A stretch of DNA of 64,000 nucleotides, taken from the NCBI RefSeq assembly GCF_949628215.1, contig NC_134276.1, forward strand, positions 32,366,226 through 32,430,225. The letters run 5' to 3'. A program made the translations under genes and the position numbers. Source of the stretch: Phalacrocorax aristotelis. Taxonomy: Eukaryota > Chordata > Aves > Suliformes > Phalacrocoracidae. The notes under the pieces were generated by a model. That model saw only the letters and a list, made by a program, of their open reading frames with translations, did no database searches and had not been told where the DNA came from. Positions within the stretch are counted from its first letter, which is position 1. The number at the start of each line of letters is the position of its first letter. Below, piece by piece: positions 26,752 to 39,700 of this stretch.

Positions 26752-26822
26752 GTTTTTCATTGCTGTTTGGATTTGTTTGGGTTGGTTTTGTTTGCTTTTG
26801 TTGGGTTTGGTTTGTTTTCTCC
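26752..26822 (+). repeat. T/G-rich low-complexity stretch
   Basis: Repeated TTTG/TTGG words between the CR1 fragment and the CpG island. No family recognised; it may be a decayed simple repeat at the CR1 insertion point. Confidence 0.6.
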
Positions 26823-27420
26823 GAGCCGTGCTGCAGCCCCGAGGGCTGGCCTTCAATTACCAGAGCGCGGGGTGGCCGCGGGCCGGTCTGCTGGGCCCAC
26901 CGCGGCCCCAGAGCCCACCGGGGCGGAGCCCGCAGCCCCTCGCCGGGCCGGGGCCCCTCTTAGCTCCGCTCCGCCCCGGGGCGGCGCTCCGCTCGGCTGG
27001 GCTCGGCTCCCCCGGAGCGGCAGGGCCGGCGGGAGCGGCGCTGTGCCGCGGCGGGCGGGAGCGGAGCTCGCCGGGCGAAGGAGGCGGGCGCGGCGGCCGC
27101 AGGTGGGGACGGGGCGCCGGGGCCGGGCGGGAGACAGGCCGGCAGGCAGGCAGGCCGGCCGGCGTCTTGCACGGCGCGCCTTGCTGGGGCGGGAGGCGCT
27201 GGCGCGGCGGGATGCTCCGCTGCCTCTCTCCGGACGCCAAGCTCTCCAAAGCTGACCAGCCGGCCGAGCGCCTCCGTGTGAGGGGCTGTGCGGCTTCCCG
27301 GCGCCGCGGTGGGGTTCGGAGCCCGGCCCCGGGGGGAGCAGCCTCTGCCGCGGAGCCGGGGCTGCGCTGCTGCCGAGTCCGCCCCGGCTCTAACTCCTGG
27401 CACAACGAGCTGCGGGGTAC
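26820..27420 (+). promoter_or_regulatory. RUBCNL: CpG-island promoter and untranslated exon 1 of RUBCNL
   Basis: A sharp rise in G+C and CpG density, with several GC-box-like strings (GGGGCGG type) and no TATA box, lies just upstream of the first coding exon. This is typical of a vertebrate housekeeping-type promoter. Exon 1 must end inside or just after the island and splice to the acceptor at 27670-27671. Plausible donors are CGCAG|GTGGGG at 27102/27103 and GCGGG|GTACAG near 27416/27417; the sequence alone does not decide between them. Long open frames on both strands here come from the lack of AT-rich stop codons and are not genes. Confidence 0.8.
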
Positions 27421-27671
27421 AGCCGAGCGGTACGCCCCCCTTATGCCTGTGATAGGCATTCCTGTTGTGTTTTGGTTGGGTTTTGTTGTTGTTTAATCTA
27501 AATTAGGCTCTTCCTAACACCGATTTCCACTGTTGCTGAGCTCTGCTTTTCGGGAAGCTTATAAACATGTGAAGTCAAGAGCAAAACCAGTTTAGAATAT
27601 TAAACGTGGAGCCTGCGAAACACACGGAGAATCGCGGTGGTGACTGTAATCATTTTCTCTCTTGCTTCCAG

Positions 27672-27781
27672 GTACTTGACAGCCCCAAAAAGATGAACGT
27701 GCCCCCACCATGTCTCTCCATGCAGTAGCCCTGGCCAGCTACAGCAGAACGGCGGTCCTCAAGCACCCCCCCTCTGAAAAG
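27672..27781 (+). CDS. RUBCNL: RUBCNL exon 2: 5' UTR end, start codon, residues 1-24
   Basis: The acceptor is TCTTGCTTCCAG ending at 27671 and the donor is AAG|GTACGG at 27781/27782. I chose the ATG at 27710 because it has A at -3, is the only ATG whose frame stays open to the donor, and joins in phase 0 to exon 3. Residues begin [12 protein letters not shown]. Coding is 72 nt (27710-27781). A second ATG 17 nt upstream opens a short overlapping frame, listed separately. The N-terminus is not conserved with the mammalian protein as I recall it, so the start is inferred from frame and context. Confidence 0.78.
27693..27728 (+). other. Overlapping upstream ORF, 11 codons plus stop
   Basis: ATG at 27693 has A at -3 and reads 11 codons to TAG at 27726-27728. 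It is out of frame with the RUBCNL ATG at 27710, and its stop lies inside the RUBCNL reading frame. Ribosomes starting here would pass over the main start, so such an uORF usually lowers translation of the main frame. It is present only if exon 2 begins at 27672 or upstream, as the acceptor suggests. The effect is an inference. Confidence 0.6.
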
Positions 27782-30700
27782 GTACGGCAGGGAAAGCAGC
27801 CGAATGTTGGCTCTGTGTTTCCGTTAGCTGGGGGGACTCGTAAAAAAATAGCTTTTAGTTGTCAGTGGTTGTGGTAAACGCTTTACTTTTGTCTCCTGGC
27901 TGTTTCATTGCACAGTTAATTTTGGACATACAGTCCCAATATTGGGGGGGGGAAAGGCTGACTCATTTACGCTATGAAAGATGGAAAACTGTCAGTTGTT
28001 TTTATTGGTTATGGCAGTGTGTTGTAGTACTTTTCATGTACCTGTGTTATCATCTTTTCTTAAAAGTGCTCTTTAATTGCCTTTTTCCTTTTTTTTCTTT
28101 TAATTTGATATTACTTTAGTGAAATAGGAGGTCTTTCCCAATCTGTGCTATAGCTGCAATAGTAATATCTTGAAAGTAAATGGAAATCTTTTATCTGAAT
28201 TCTCAGAACACCGGTTGCTTCTGATAAGACCTAAGAGATGGGAGGGTTGCTTAAAAAAAGAGAAAAATCTTAAAACTTAGTACTCTTCATATCTACGCTT
28301 GCTGATAAAGTACTTGCATTCACCCTGGTGTCAGGCAGTTGTGATACTTGCACCCTAAAGGGTAGCTTGCTAATTGCTGAGATTAAAAACACTTTTTAAG
28401 AAAAGTAATTAATAAAAAATGAGTTCCTGTGAGAGCTAATTTATCCAGTAATACTGACAATTTATTTATAAGGCCTGCTTACACGATGGTTTCTCTAAAT
28501 TAGTGCAGAGGGGAAAAAAAGCACTATCAGATACTGAGAAGAGTATTTTTCTAAGCACTGGCATAATCAAATACTAAATATTTTAAATTCAGCATCCTAT
28601 TTTTGGCCCGAAATGTTATTCTTCAGTTAAAAGGGAAATTCTTTGTGGGTTTTCATTTTTTCTGCTTCCTCTGAGTCTGAAGCGTATCTGGACTAGATCT
28701 GCTCTGAGTCACCTCACTCTCCCACGGGACCATGTGGGGAACGAAGAGGTCAGCATAGGGCGGCAGAGGACAACACACCTTTCCACTCCCCCCTCTTTGT
28801 AGCGGATAACGGGGGGGGGGGGGGGGGGCGGGGGGGGGTGGTGAGAGGCACCCTGGGGGTATTTCTGTGTGAAGATGTCTCGCTGATGACTGCAAGTAGG
28901 GAGAAGGCACAAGGTGCACCTTGGTTAAGCGCCTTTTAATGGTGTGCCTGTCGGAGCAGGGCACCCCTTTGAATTCCCTGGTTTCTGTGATGTGCTCTGC
29001 AGGTCTGTGACACGCTTGAGGCAGTGGAGAGGGAGTGGGAGACAAATGTGAGACCCTCACGAGGAATTTGTGAGCTTGGGGAGGAGACCTGTTGCTTTGC
29101 TGTCCTTAGTGTATCTTGCTCCCTTGTTGGAATTAGCCCCTCGGTATCTGTGTTAAACTGCTGCTTCAGCCTGCTCTGGTTTGGCAATATGGTGAATCCA
29201 GCTTTGGGGTTTGAAATACCAAATCAGAAGCGTGGTGACAGCAGAAAACAAAATGCTGATCTGGTATAAACCTGCTCAGTCAGTTCAGATGCATTCAACA
29301 TTTTTGTCGGCTTATACTGGCAGACTGCATGCCACGTCAAGTATTATCTGTTTGTGTCTCTTCTTGCTTTATGCTGGGCCAGCCACGTTGCTGACGTGAC
29401 CCACATGTACTGTGTTGTATCAGATTAGGCAGACATGGTTATGGGTCGATACAGCTGGGAGATCAGGCAGCACATGCATCAGGTGCTTCTGGAGTGGGAG
29501 CCTCGTAGATTTAGCTCATAGCTTGTATACATCTAAACAGGCCCGTGCTTCCAGCTACAGATCGGTGGTTTCTTGAATTCTATTCCACTTCATTGCTGTT
29601 ATTTTGACAGATATATAGACATCTGATTCACCGTTTTGTCTCATGTATGCCTTATGCACGTGTTTAATTCTCCTACTGTGGAGAGTTTCTTTTGGTGACC
29701 TGCCTTCTGGAGTGAAATGCAAGATGCAGAGTTGAGATGACTACTTTTCTGGCAGTGCGTGCTTCCGGGAAGATTTTCAGACAACCAGAAATACAGGCTG
29801 TGGTTAGGTGACTGTCAGCAGGCCTAAGCACAGTGTTCTTCCTACTGGGATGACTGTAAGGCTGGGGGTATCATTACCAGAGTACTGCTGTCTTATAACC
29901 AAATTGTCTGCCTGTGTGTTCTTGTTCTAGTTAAACCACGAGAGCCTAAAGGTGGCTTTTACTGAGTCAGCATATTCTTCAAATCCCTCGGCGAGGATTA
30001 GCTGCCTTGCTCCGACACCTCAAATCTCCGTTCTCTCAGGTATACCACTTTGTTCTAAGATGCCTCCCTTTGGGGAGCTTTGCTGGTGCTTGTAGTGCTA
30101 GCAAAAGCTATCGATGTTTGTGTGTACTAAACAAGTATAGCCTGTTGGAGAGTGAACCTTGCTTATTGGCTCTGAAGGTGCGACAGCATCAGTATATATT
30201 ATACAGTTGAGAGTATGGGGTTTTTTGGGTTTTAAATGGTAGTTTGGCTGTTTTAATTATGGTGGCATTTTGAGTGCTCAAGAGTAAAATTCTTGAACAA
30301 TCCAGATGATTCTTGGCAGGTTAACTCCTTGTTCATTCAAGAAATAGTTTCTCAGATTTTAACAGATTACTATAATTACTCATATAAGTATCAGTTGCAA
30401 AACTGACCTTGAGGTTTTTTTCTTTTTCATTGGAACTAACCCGTTCGTAGTAGCATAAAATGTGAGCTTTCGTTTGTTTGGGGATTTTTTTTTTTGTGGT
30501 GGTGGGTATGGTTTTTTTTTTAAGCTTGTCATAGCAGAAGCATGAGTTAAATTTTTAAAACTTGTTCTTTTTTCTCTTGCAATCCACCAAGAACAAGTAT
30601 TTAGCAGAGTAAGTCAGCATGGTTGTATGATTAGTGCTAGAGATGTTCCTTGATGCTGAAGTAATGGATCTGGTGAAGGATGAGACAGGATGGAAAGGCT

Positions 30701-33700
30701 GTCAGGATGAGTGTTGCAGTAGGAGAGCAGAGCAGAAGAGTTGAAGACTTTCTTGCACAGAAAAGATGCTGTTTTCAGCCCCGGTTAAGGTATTCCTCTG
30801 CAATTGAAAATGTCAATAGTTACTAAAATTGCTTTATTTTCCTGAAAAGATAGAAATATGTTTGAAAGTTAGCTAGGTTTTATTTTCCTATTCCTGCCCT
30901 TACACTGCCATGGCTGGCTACACTGATGAGGTGTTTCTTTGCAAGAGCCACCAGTAAAATGTGCAGTTTTGCGGCTGTTTCTGCAGGAGCTTTGTCCTGG
31001 TAAGTGGCAGGTGGCTCTTTATAGAGATTTGCTTTTCCAAAGTACATGGGGGCTTTTGTTTTGATTCCTTCATTAGTAAACTTTCTTATCATGCAGTCTG
31101 AGTGTGTGCTGGCTTCAGGTGAATGACTCGTGGAGAGTTTTACTGTTTTCCATTGAGATACGTCCAAGGAGACCAACCTCTGGGCAAAGTCTGCAAGACT
31201 TGCCGCTTTTTTCACCAGCGGTGTTTAACATTCCTTGTGGTCCTAACTAAGAGTTCTTTGCCCTGGAAATGATTGTGTCTATTCTTAGAATTTTACAACT
31301 GACTTATCTTTCCCAAAGGAGACAGTTAACTTCACTGTCATGATGTGGTTGGTAGTTTCTTCTTGAATGTAGACTTTGTGTCTAATCTTTCCTTTGCTTG
31401 GGTGATAGCAGTTCCTGTGAGGCTTTTCGTTCAAGGTATATAGGACTTCAGTTTATTCTTGAATAGCTAGCTACTGGTTGCAGTGCCCACTTCTACATCA
31501 CATGTAGATGTTGCCATGTTTGCCACTAAAAGCAGTTTTTCCATCTTGTGTTGAACACCAGTTTTGCACTACATCACATAGGACGTCGGCAGGCAGTACT
31601 TTTGATTCCTTCCAAGGAGTTATAATGAACTCTCTGTGACGGAGCTAATTTTCTTCATGGGTTTACGTAAATGCTGCCACCCTTATGAATAATGGACTGA
31701 AGGTTAAAATAGCCTTTCCCACATGAGGAGGAGTGTCAGACTGAACTGAAACATGCAAGCATGTGACTTTTTATTATGAAGTGTACTTTTTTTTTTTACT
31801 TCCTGCTGTATTGATACTCCATATGTCTTGCTAGAATGTGACTGTCTCTTTTACTGGCAATACACCCAGTACCTGTACTGGTAACCATACCTCATCCAGT
31901 TTTGTAGAACGATGGTGTTTTCAAGCATGCTGACAATCGGTCACCATTAAAGTCCTAACTAATTGTGTTTGGCTAGCAGCAGCATACTTCACTGTTGGTT
32001 TATTACCTAGCCTTGTCAACAACAGAATTGCTTCCTGACCACAGAAAGCAAGAGCTTTCTTACAGGAAGACGCAGCAGAGAGTGGTGTGTGGATTCAGTT
32101 CTTCCCTTTCTTCTCACCCATGATAAAAATACTGTGCATTTTATTCATGTTGTAAATTAGAATTTTAATTTTTCTTTTTTAGAATTGTTTCCTAACCTCT
32201 TGGTTTCTTCCCTGTTCTGAACAGATGAATACTCAAGGCCAGCAGTGATTGGACATGCCTGTAGTTTTGGATCGTACCCAGACGGTGCTGAAGCTATCAA
32301 AGACATTCTCATGTCTGTTTTAAATGCATCTGGTTTGAAGCCCTCTTTGGTACTAGAGCAGAACGCAATGCAGGGAGCTGAGCATCTGGACAGTGACATG
32401 GAACAGTGGGAAGAAAGCAGCGATGGGGATAGCCATGACGACAGCGACAGCGATTTTGCACATCACAATGCTGCCTGTACACAAACAGACATTCGGTTTA
32501 CAAGGCACCGGGCGTGTTGGGACAACACGTGCCGCGATTCCTCTAAACCTTCCTTGGATACTTTCTTTTGTCCCCATTACTCTGACAGGGATCCTACTGC
32601 TTCCTCCTTGAATGGTTTCACTCTTTCAGACGTGTCCCCTCTGAAGCGGGACTGCTTTACCCAGGTGACATTAACAGGAGGCACTGTCACATCGGCTGTT
32701 GTGCATTCTGGAAAAGAACATTGTACCTCCCCTGAACGAGACTTGACTTTCTCAAAGTTTCTTCCTGATTCAGCTGTTGGTAAGCCAGCAGATCTGCTGA
32801 AATACCCTGATGCTTTGGAGTCTGACGTGCCCGTCAGCAACAGTGACAGCAATTCTCCTAATGGACTTTGCCAGTCGGAGCCAGCCAATCGAACAGGTAA
32901 CTTTACAGGTCCGTTTTTCTTTTAAGATTTCTGAGTTAAGAAAGACAACCGTAACTGAAATGGGCCTTGTTTATGGTGATTGTGAAATAGACAAATGCTG
33001 TCATTCAGAGTAGGAGAAGGGGAGAAAGAGAAAGCTTAAAAACGAGAATCAGAGGGTTGGACTTGGTGAAATGGGAGGCGCTTGTCCTTGTAGTAATCTC
33101 TCTCATGACACAGAAATGCTTCGCTAACATGCAACCTTTGGTAAAATGTAAAGGTTGCTGAGCTGCAAGCAATGTAGGACATCCGCTAGATGAGGCTTCT
33201 ACCATCTTCATCTTGTCTTCACCCGTACCCTTCTCCCAAAAGCAGATAGTGTGGATCTGGGAGCTTGGTAGTGATTCACTGGTGTGTGCAGGCTCCGTAG
33301 GACATCTCCATGTGTTTGACCTGAGCTGGAGGAGAGGGAGTCCATTGATTCTGGGATTTTAGAGGCAGGGCATTAACATCCATTCTTGTTATGGCTAAAT
33401 TGGCTTATGCCAGTGCAGGACTATTTTTCCTCTTCCCCTTTCCAAGTGTACGTGCCATATCAAAGGCACATAGCTCTATCTGATGCAGATCAGGACGTTT
33501 CTACCCTTCAGCAGTTACTGACTGTATGGATATCCCGCATGTTGTCTGTGACGAGATGCAGGCTGAGGGGGTGTTAGCAGCCCCACCTCGGTTGGGACAG
33601 CAGAACAATCCTCTCGTGTTTAATACCTAAACTTGATATGAACAGCCTTTGTTACAGTAAGATGAAGCATTTTTTTTTTATTTATAAAGGATGCTATTGG

Positions 33701-36700
33701 TATCTAAGGGCTTAATCTTACTAGATACGGAGCCATGGAAAGATGGGGCGACTGAGGCCTGATTTTTCTACTGGGAAGAAGGCAAGCAGCAGGGAGCACT
33801 CAACCTGCCTTTGTATTATAAATAAAAATGGCAAAGGCTGCCTTTGGTTCTTTTTTTTTCCTTCTCCCTTTGGTCAATAGTAGTCCTAGTGGTGAGGCTC
33901 TGTTGAGCTCCACTTCCAACCTCTGGTCCTTCTAGAGCTCCTCCAAGGCCTCAAGTCAGCAGAGAGATCGCCGATAGGCACGTGCTGTTGTGGGATAGGG
34001 AACTTTTAGCAGTAATAACTCTGTCATCTGGATAGGATGTTGTCAACAGTTAGTATGGTGACGATTATGGTTGTTTCCTTATGCTTTGTTGGCCCCATGC
34101 ATTTGAGAGGTGCCTGTCAGGGAGAAGGAAACCACACCCGGCGCTTGGAGCTGGCTGGGGCCAGTCACACAGGTTTGGATAGCCGGGTCTGGAAAACACA
34201 GCCCAGGCTCTCAATGTCAGCAGGGACCGCAAGGCACGTGTATAAGAACAAATAAATTGTGTGTGACTCAATCTTCTGGCACAAATAGGATGTGTTGCAT
34301 GCTTGTGTTGGGTCAGTAAAGCTGCTGGCTCTAGAAAGCAATAAGAGGAATACATGAGCTAGGTGACTGAAGAAGTAGTGTCCTTGATTTTACTAATAAA
34401 TACTTCTCATGGGAGCTGGGATCCTGTTAGACACTGCGCAAAATGGTGGGCTCTGTCTGCGTTAGACTTTGGTCTGTTCTGTACAAAGTGAAAATTTCTG
34501 CATTTCATCATTCCTTGTTGTTTCCAGCTGATTAACTCGCCGCTGGGTAGCTTGGGGCGGGGGGAGCGAGGTCTCATTCTCCCCTGCATTGAGCAGGACT
34601 ATGAGGCTGGGAGAAGCAAATGGTAAACTGGAAAAAAAAGAAATAAAATGCCTACTTTGAAGGCAGGAATTACACAAGAGCATCTCCTGACTTGCCATCA
34701 TTTCCTTTGCTGTCTCAGAGGTGATGGTTTCTCTCTTTTGTTTCTCGCAGGAAATTGTTGAGGGATGCACAAGACAGAAGAAAGTGACATAAGATGACTT
34801 AAATTGGAATAAATACTTCTTTTCAGTCGGATTTAACATTTTTTTCAGTGGGATTTTCTGCTGGCCTATGAGGCTTCTGTTAGGTCTTTTTCATACTTTT
34901 AAGGGTCATTCTCTGGTGGCCTCATGCAACCTTCTGCAAAGGCTCATCATTGTTAATGAAGACCTGAATGTGACTGAATTTGTTGTTTTCTGGGGGCTTT
35001 GTTGTGGCTTGTGTGTCACTGGCAGTTCACCAGGCTTGTTCTTGTTTTTAATCTCTGTGTGGATCAAGGTCATTTCCTTCTGTGGCTCTTGAGGGCTCTT
35101 TCCCCAGCCCCAGGAGCCTCCAGGCAACACTGCTCAGGAACAGAAGGGCAAACAGATTATTTTCACATCAGACCCAGAGTTGCATCCTGTTTCTGGATGC
35201 CCAGGCTTCTTCCCTGTGCTCCTTCCTGCTTTATGTTCTTTTCACTTCAAGGTGTAAGTGGGATGCAAGAGGTCAGCAAAAGAGAAAGGTCCCATTAGAT
35301 TTCAAAACGATATTTAAGATGAATTGCATCTTAAATTGTAAAGAGAAAGGAATAACTTTCCAATTTCCTTATTTCTGCTTATTTTTAGTTCAGAGAGTAG
35401 TGTTTGTTATCTTAACTCATGAGAATGTAGGCTTTTATCAAGATGCAGAGCCTTTAGCACCTACCTGTATTCCCCACACACTGCTTCTCCAGTAAGATGA
35501 ATCGTCAAATAGCGATGAAAATAACCTAATTAGGTGATTAAATCTATTTTGAAAAGTCAGATCATCAGCCTTTCCTCTATGGTATAAACAATGAAGGTAT
35601 TAATAATTCCGTACAAAAAACACTATGTCTGTTTCGCTGCACTCGAACACAGTATTGACTTTCCAGCCTGATGTCGCAAACGCTCAGGGAAGCGTAATGT
35701 GGTTGCTATAAATAATGCAATATAAAGAACCTAAACTAGGCCTGAGAATCCGTGCCCTTTAGCTGGAGAAAAAGTTTTCCTAAGTTATTCACATATTTTG
35801 TGGGACTTCTTTATCATTTCTGTGACTTTTAAACAAGTTCAGGAGTGGCAAATTTATTTTTTTTAATAAAGAGCCTTTGATTAAGCCCTGTTACTGCAAT
35901 AGCTTTAAATTGCATATGTGGTGGTAGCATTTAGGTAAGGTCTATTTTATCCTGTAAACATGACCACAGTGAAATAGAGAAATTGTTTGGTTATAAGGTC
36001 AAAGAAGAGGTAGTAAACAAAAGCCAGTCAGTGTAAAAAGCCAGGAGTCATTTCCTTTCGTATCTGATTAGTGTATACAACCACAGACATTATATATAAT
36101 CTTTGTCATCCTTCCAGTAAATTTCTTGTAGCAGTGGTTGTGAGTGCTTTGAAAACAAAACATGAGGGCATGATCTCACAGCTCCGATTCTCTGGGGAAG
36201 AAGATTGTGAACATATATATATATAAAAGCAATCCATAAAAGAAAACCAGATGTGTGCTCTGCTATGTAGTGAAAAGTCCTTAACAGGAAAGAGAATAAT
36301 TTTGTTTCATGTGCTCATCATACTCCACAGCGAACGCTAGGAAGACAAAACTGCTCTTCTGGGCAGCAGGGAGTACTGCAGCCAGTGCGTCTGCCCCAGT
36401 TGTATATATAACTGTGCAGTATGGGTTGGATTTGGAAAAGGAGGGAGATTTCCTTGAGGTATGGAAACCTCGAGCTAGGTTTTTTCCAAACTTGCTGTAG
36501 TCACACAATACCAGCAATGATTCAGGGAATCTTTTAAGGCTAATCTCTCTGCATGCCCAGACAGCAGTGAGATTTCTTTTTCTTCCAGCTATTGTGAATG
36601 AGCAGAGAGCAGTGTCAGCTGGCTGTGTTGCAAACTGCAGAGCATCGCTGTAATCTCAGCCCGAGTTTCTGGCTGTGGTTGTCCCCAGTGGCTCAAGGCG

Positions 36701-39700
36701 TAGCTGGGAGAGGAGTGGTGTTGGGAGAGCAGTGGTGCTGCCACTGCACGACATTTAAATTGTGTTTCCCTGGTAGCTGATACTCATGCTTCAGGTTGCC
36801 AGGGTAGTTCAAATGACAATGTGTTCCTCACATTTCTCTCGCCTTCTCCTTAACTTCCATCACAACCTCCAGCCCTAACAGTGTTCAGTTTGGGGAAGGA
36901 AAATTTACTTTGCTTTCTGGAAGTCACCCTGCACACATCCTGGGAGCTGCAGAGAAAGAAATAACTAATAAAAGTTCTTGTTATACCTGCAGGTCCTACT
37001 CCTCCTTTGAATGTAAGTGCTATACCCTTGAATCGTTCGTTGCAGGACATTTGCATGCTTCCGGAAGATGTGGAGAAGGTGAGGACGACAAAGACTATTG
37101 TCATCATGGTTTTTTCCATTTTATAGTGGCAAAACTAAATGACAGGAGGCGTTTCTCAATAACAGAACTTTCTGATGGATGGACTAATCTTTCCAAATAC
37201 TGTGTTTCCCTCTTCTTCCCATCTGTGGGTGAACCTACAAACCTAAAGTGCCTATTTCTTAATTTATTTTTACTCTTAATCCATTAATTAAATATTTTAA
37301 TTATTTTAAAATAATGAAAATATTTTAGAACTCTGTAAATTTCTGCTTTTCATGTCATCATTTTCCCATGCATTCCTTGTGACCAAACTTAAAGATTATT
37401 ATAGTAACTTCAACGTTACGCTAAAATATGTTATGTAGAATTTCTTGTAGCCACGTGCAAATGGATAGGATTTACCTCATGCTTTTCTGTCGGGAGATAG
37501 GGAGAGGTTGGGGTTTTTTTCTGTGCTTATGAGCATGTGAGATTGGAGTTACAGTTACTGTGCTTGTTATTGTAATTCTTTTACGTCTGCATTAATTTAA
37601 GCAGTTTCTCATGGTTTCTAATTTGCATAAGGAGCCCAAATGGTCTTAGGTGTGTTGCCAGATAGGCAGCCCATTTGAGCTTATAAACAGAGATAAAGAT
37701 GAGAAGATAATGCTGTCACACATAACACTCTGTGCTAAATGTTAATCTTTTAGCAATTGGAAAAGAGGGGTTAATGTTACAATTAGTTATTGCAAGTAGT
37801 AGGATTTAATATAAAAGAGCTTTGAAAATTTGCCTAGAAGAGATTTTTTGCTGGACTGTGGATGTGTGGGTGGTCCCATGTCCTGGGCCCAAGAGGTAGT
37901 CATCTTTTTACACAGCACTGGTTTTACTGGAGTGGCAGGTTCTGCATTTGTTTTGAAGCTCTTGGTGTCTCTAAGGGGCATTGTGGGGGGCTGGGGTGGG
38001 GTGGGTAGAACGGGACCAAAAAACAATCCAATAAATGACACACCAAAACCCAACAGACTTGTGAACTAGCTTTTCATGTTACTTTTTGTGGAAGGTGTTT
38101 CAGAAAGGAGATAATGTTTCTCCTCCTGTAACGTGGGAACCAAACCCAGAGTAATTTGCTTTCAGCCACCGAGAGACCAGTGAGTAGATATCTGGATTAG
38201 AAACCACAGTCTGAGAACTACTGAGTGAGGCAAGAGCTCATCAGCTCCTTCTCCTGTGCAGATGATTGGGGGCTGATGTGGTCACAGGTTAAAAGATATC
38301 AAGAGCTCCGTACATTATGACTGAGGCTGCCTTTAAAGAAACTAAACTAAACCCAAACCAAAAACCGAAATGCTTTTAGGCTGTGAAATAATCTCTTTGA
38401 AATTTAAGAGATTGAAAAGTAAGGTAATTGTAGTGTCAGCAAGTCTTGAGAGTTTCAGTTGTGTGCCAGGAAGGAGATGGGCCAGATGATCTAGAGGGAC
38501 TTTCCGCTGATGCGAGTGGGAGGGAAGAGAAGTGAGAAGGTTGGTGTGTCACAGCTGAGCTGGGACTGCTTCCTAGGGTGCCAGACCTAGTAGGAGGCAG
38601 AGCTGAAAGCTGATAGTCATGCTGAGTATAGGAGCACCTCTATCCTGTTCCATCTTTTTGCAACTCTCAGATACGCTCATAATTGTTTTTATCAGCAGGA
38701 CATGCTGATGTGCTGTGCTTTGCCACTAGTTTGGGGTTAACCATTGCCACACAGGCTTTTTGGATCTTCAAAGCAGGAGATGTTCTCTTTATCTCTCAAA
38801 AGCAAAAGAGCTCTTTCATTCTTTTCTTTGCTAATGGTGTGTCCTGAGGTTCACTGAAAACTGTCTCTGGAGAAACTGTGCACCAAGCAAATGACGTTAA
38901 TCAGTGTTAGGGAAAAGATTAAAGTGTTCAAACACCCGCAGGGACCTGTGGGCTCTTTCTAATGTTGAGATTAATATATTTTAAACGCATTTGGCTGTGG
39001 ACAATAGGAAAGCAGTGATGCGTGTTGTAGTCCTTAAGATTTAGCTATTTCTAAACACTGATGTCTTCCTTCATGCTTCCTGTACAAGTTGTAGGGGATG
39101 TCATGAATACTGGTGTGAGTAGTACAATTTTCTGACCATAAGTCACCTTTTAGAAGGCTTTAATTATACTGTGCTCAGAATCTCTAGCCTTAGGTACTGC
39201 CATTGTACTTTAGACAGAGGTTTAGCCTTGCAAAGTGCAAACATGTGGAGTTAAGGGGAGGGGGGGAGAGTATCCTGGGCATCTCTGAGTGTCCACCCAC
39301 ATATCTGAGAGCACCCAATCTTCCGCGATGCATCCACTTTTGAGCTGAGCCTGGGCTAGGAGGCTGTGCCTGGGTCAGCAGCAGTAGTGCAGGTGGGGCC
39401 AGTGGGATGCTCTGTTAGACCACAGGAAGCAGGGATTACAGCAGTGGCATTGGGGCAGGGAGCCCCAGGTTTGTCTGAATGCCTCGCTGGTGTCAGAGGT
39501 GGCTTTACAAATTCCCTTTTCCCAGAGGATGGGTGACCTGGGCAGGCAAGATGGTAAGAGACACCATGGGGAGGGATTGTCTGGTGGGGAGATGCTACAG
39601 GGAAGCTTTGAAATGACTACCTTTTATTTGAGGCAGCATGAACACCAGGGGAGCTAGGTTCCCGCTTACCCTTATCACAGACTTCCTATGTGGCCTTGAG

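Noticed and set aside
26600-27496. Long frames on both strands across the CpG island (298 codons +, 200 codons -)
   Set aside because: High G+C removes stop codons in all frames. The products are Arg/Pro/Gly/Ala-rich, and part is CR1 sequence. The region is the RUBCNL promoter and non-coding first exon.
38475-38505. CR1-like phrase GGGCCAGATGATCTAGAGGG
   Set aside because: Only about 20 bases resemble the CR1 3' end and there is no tail; too short to call.
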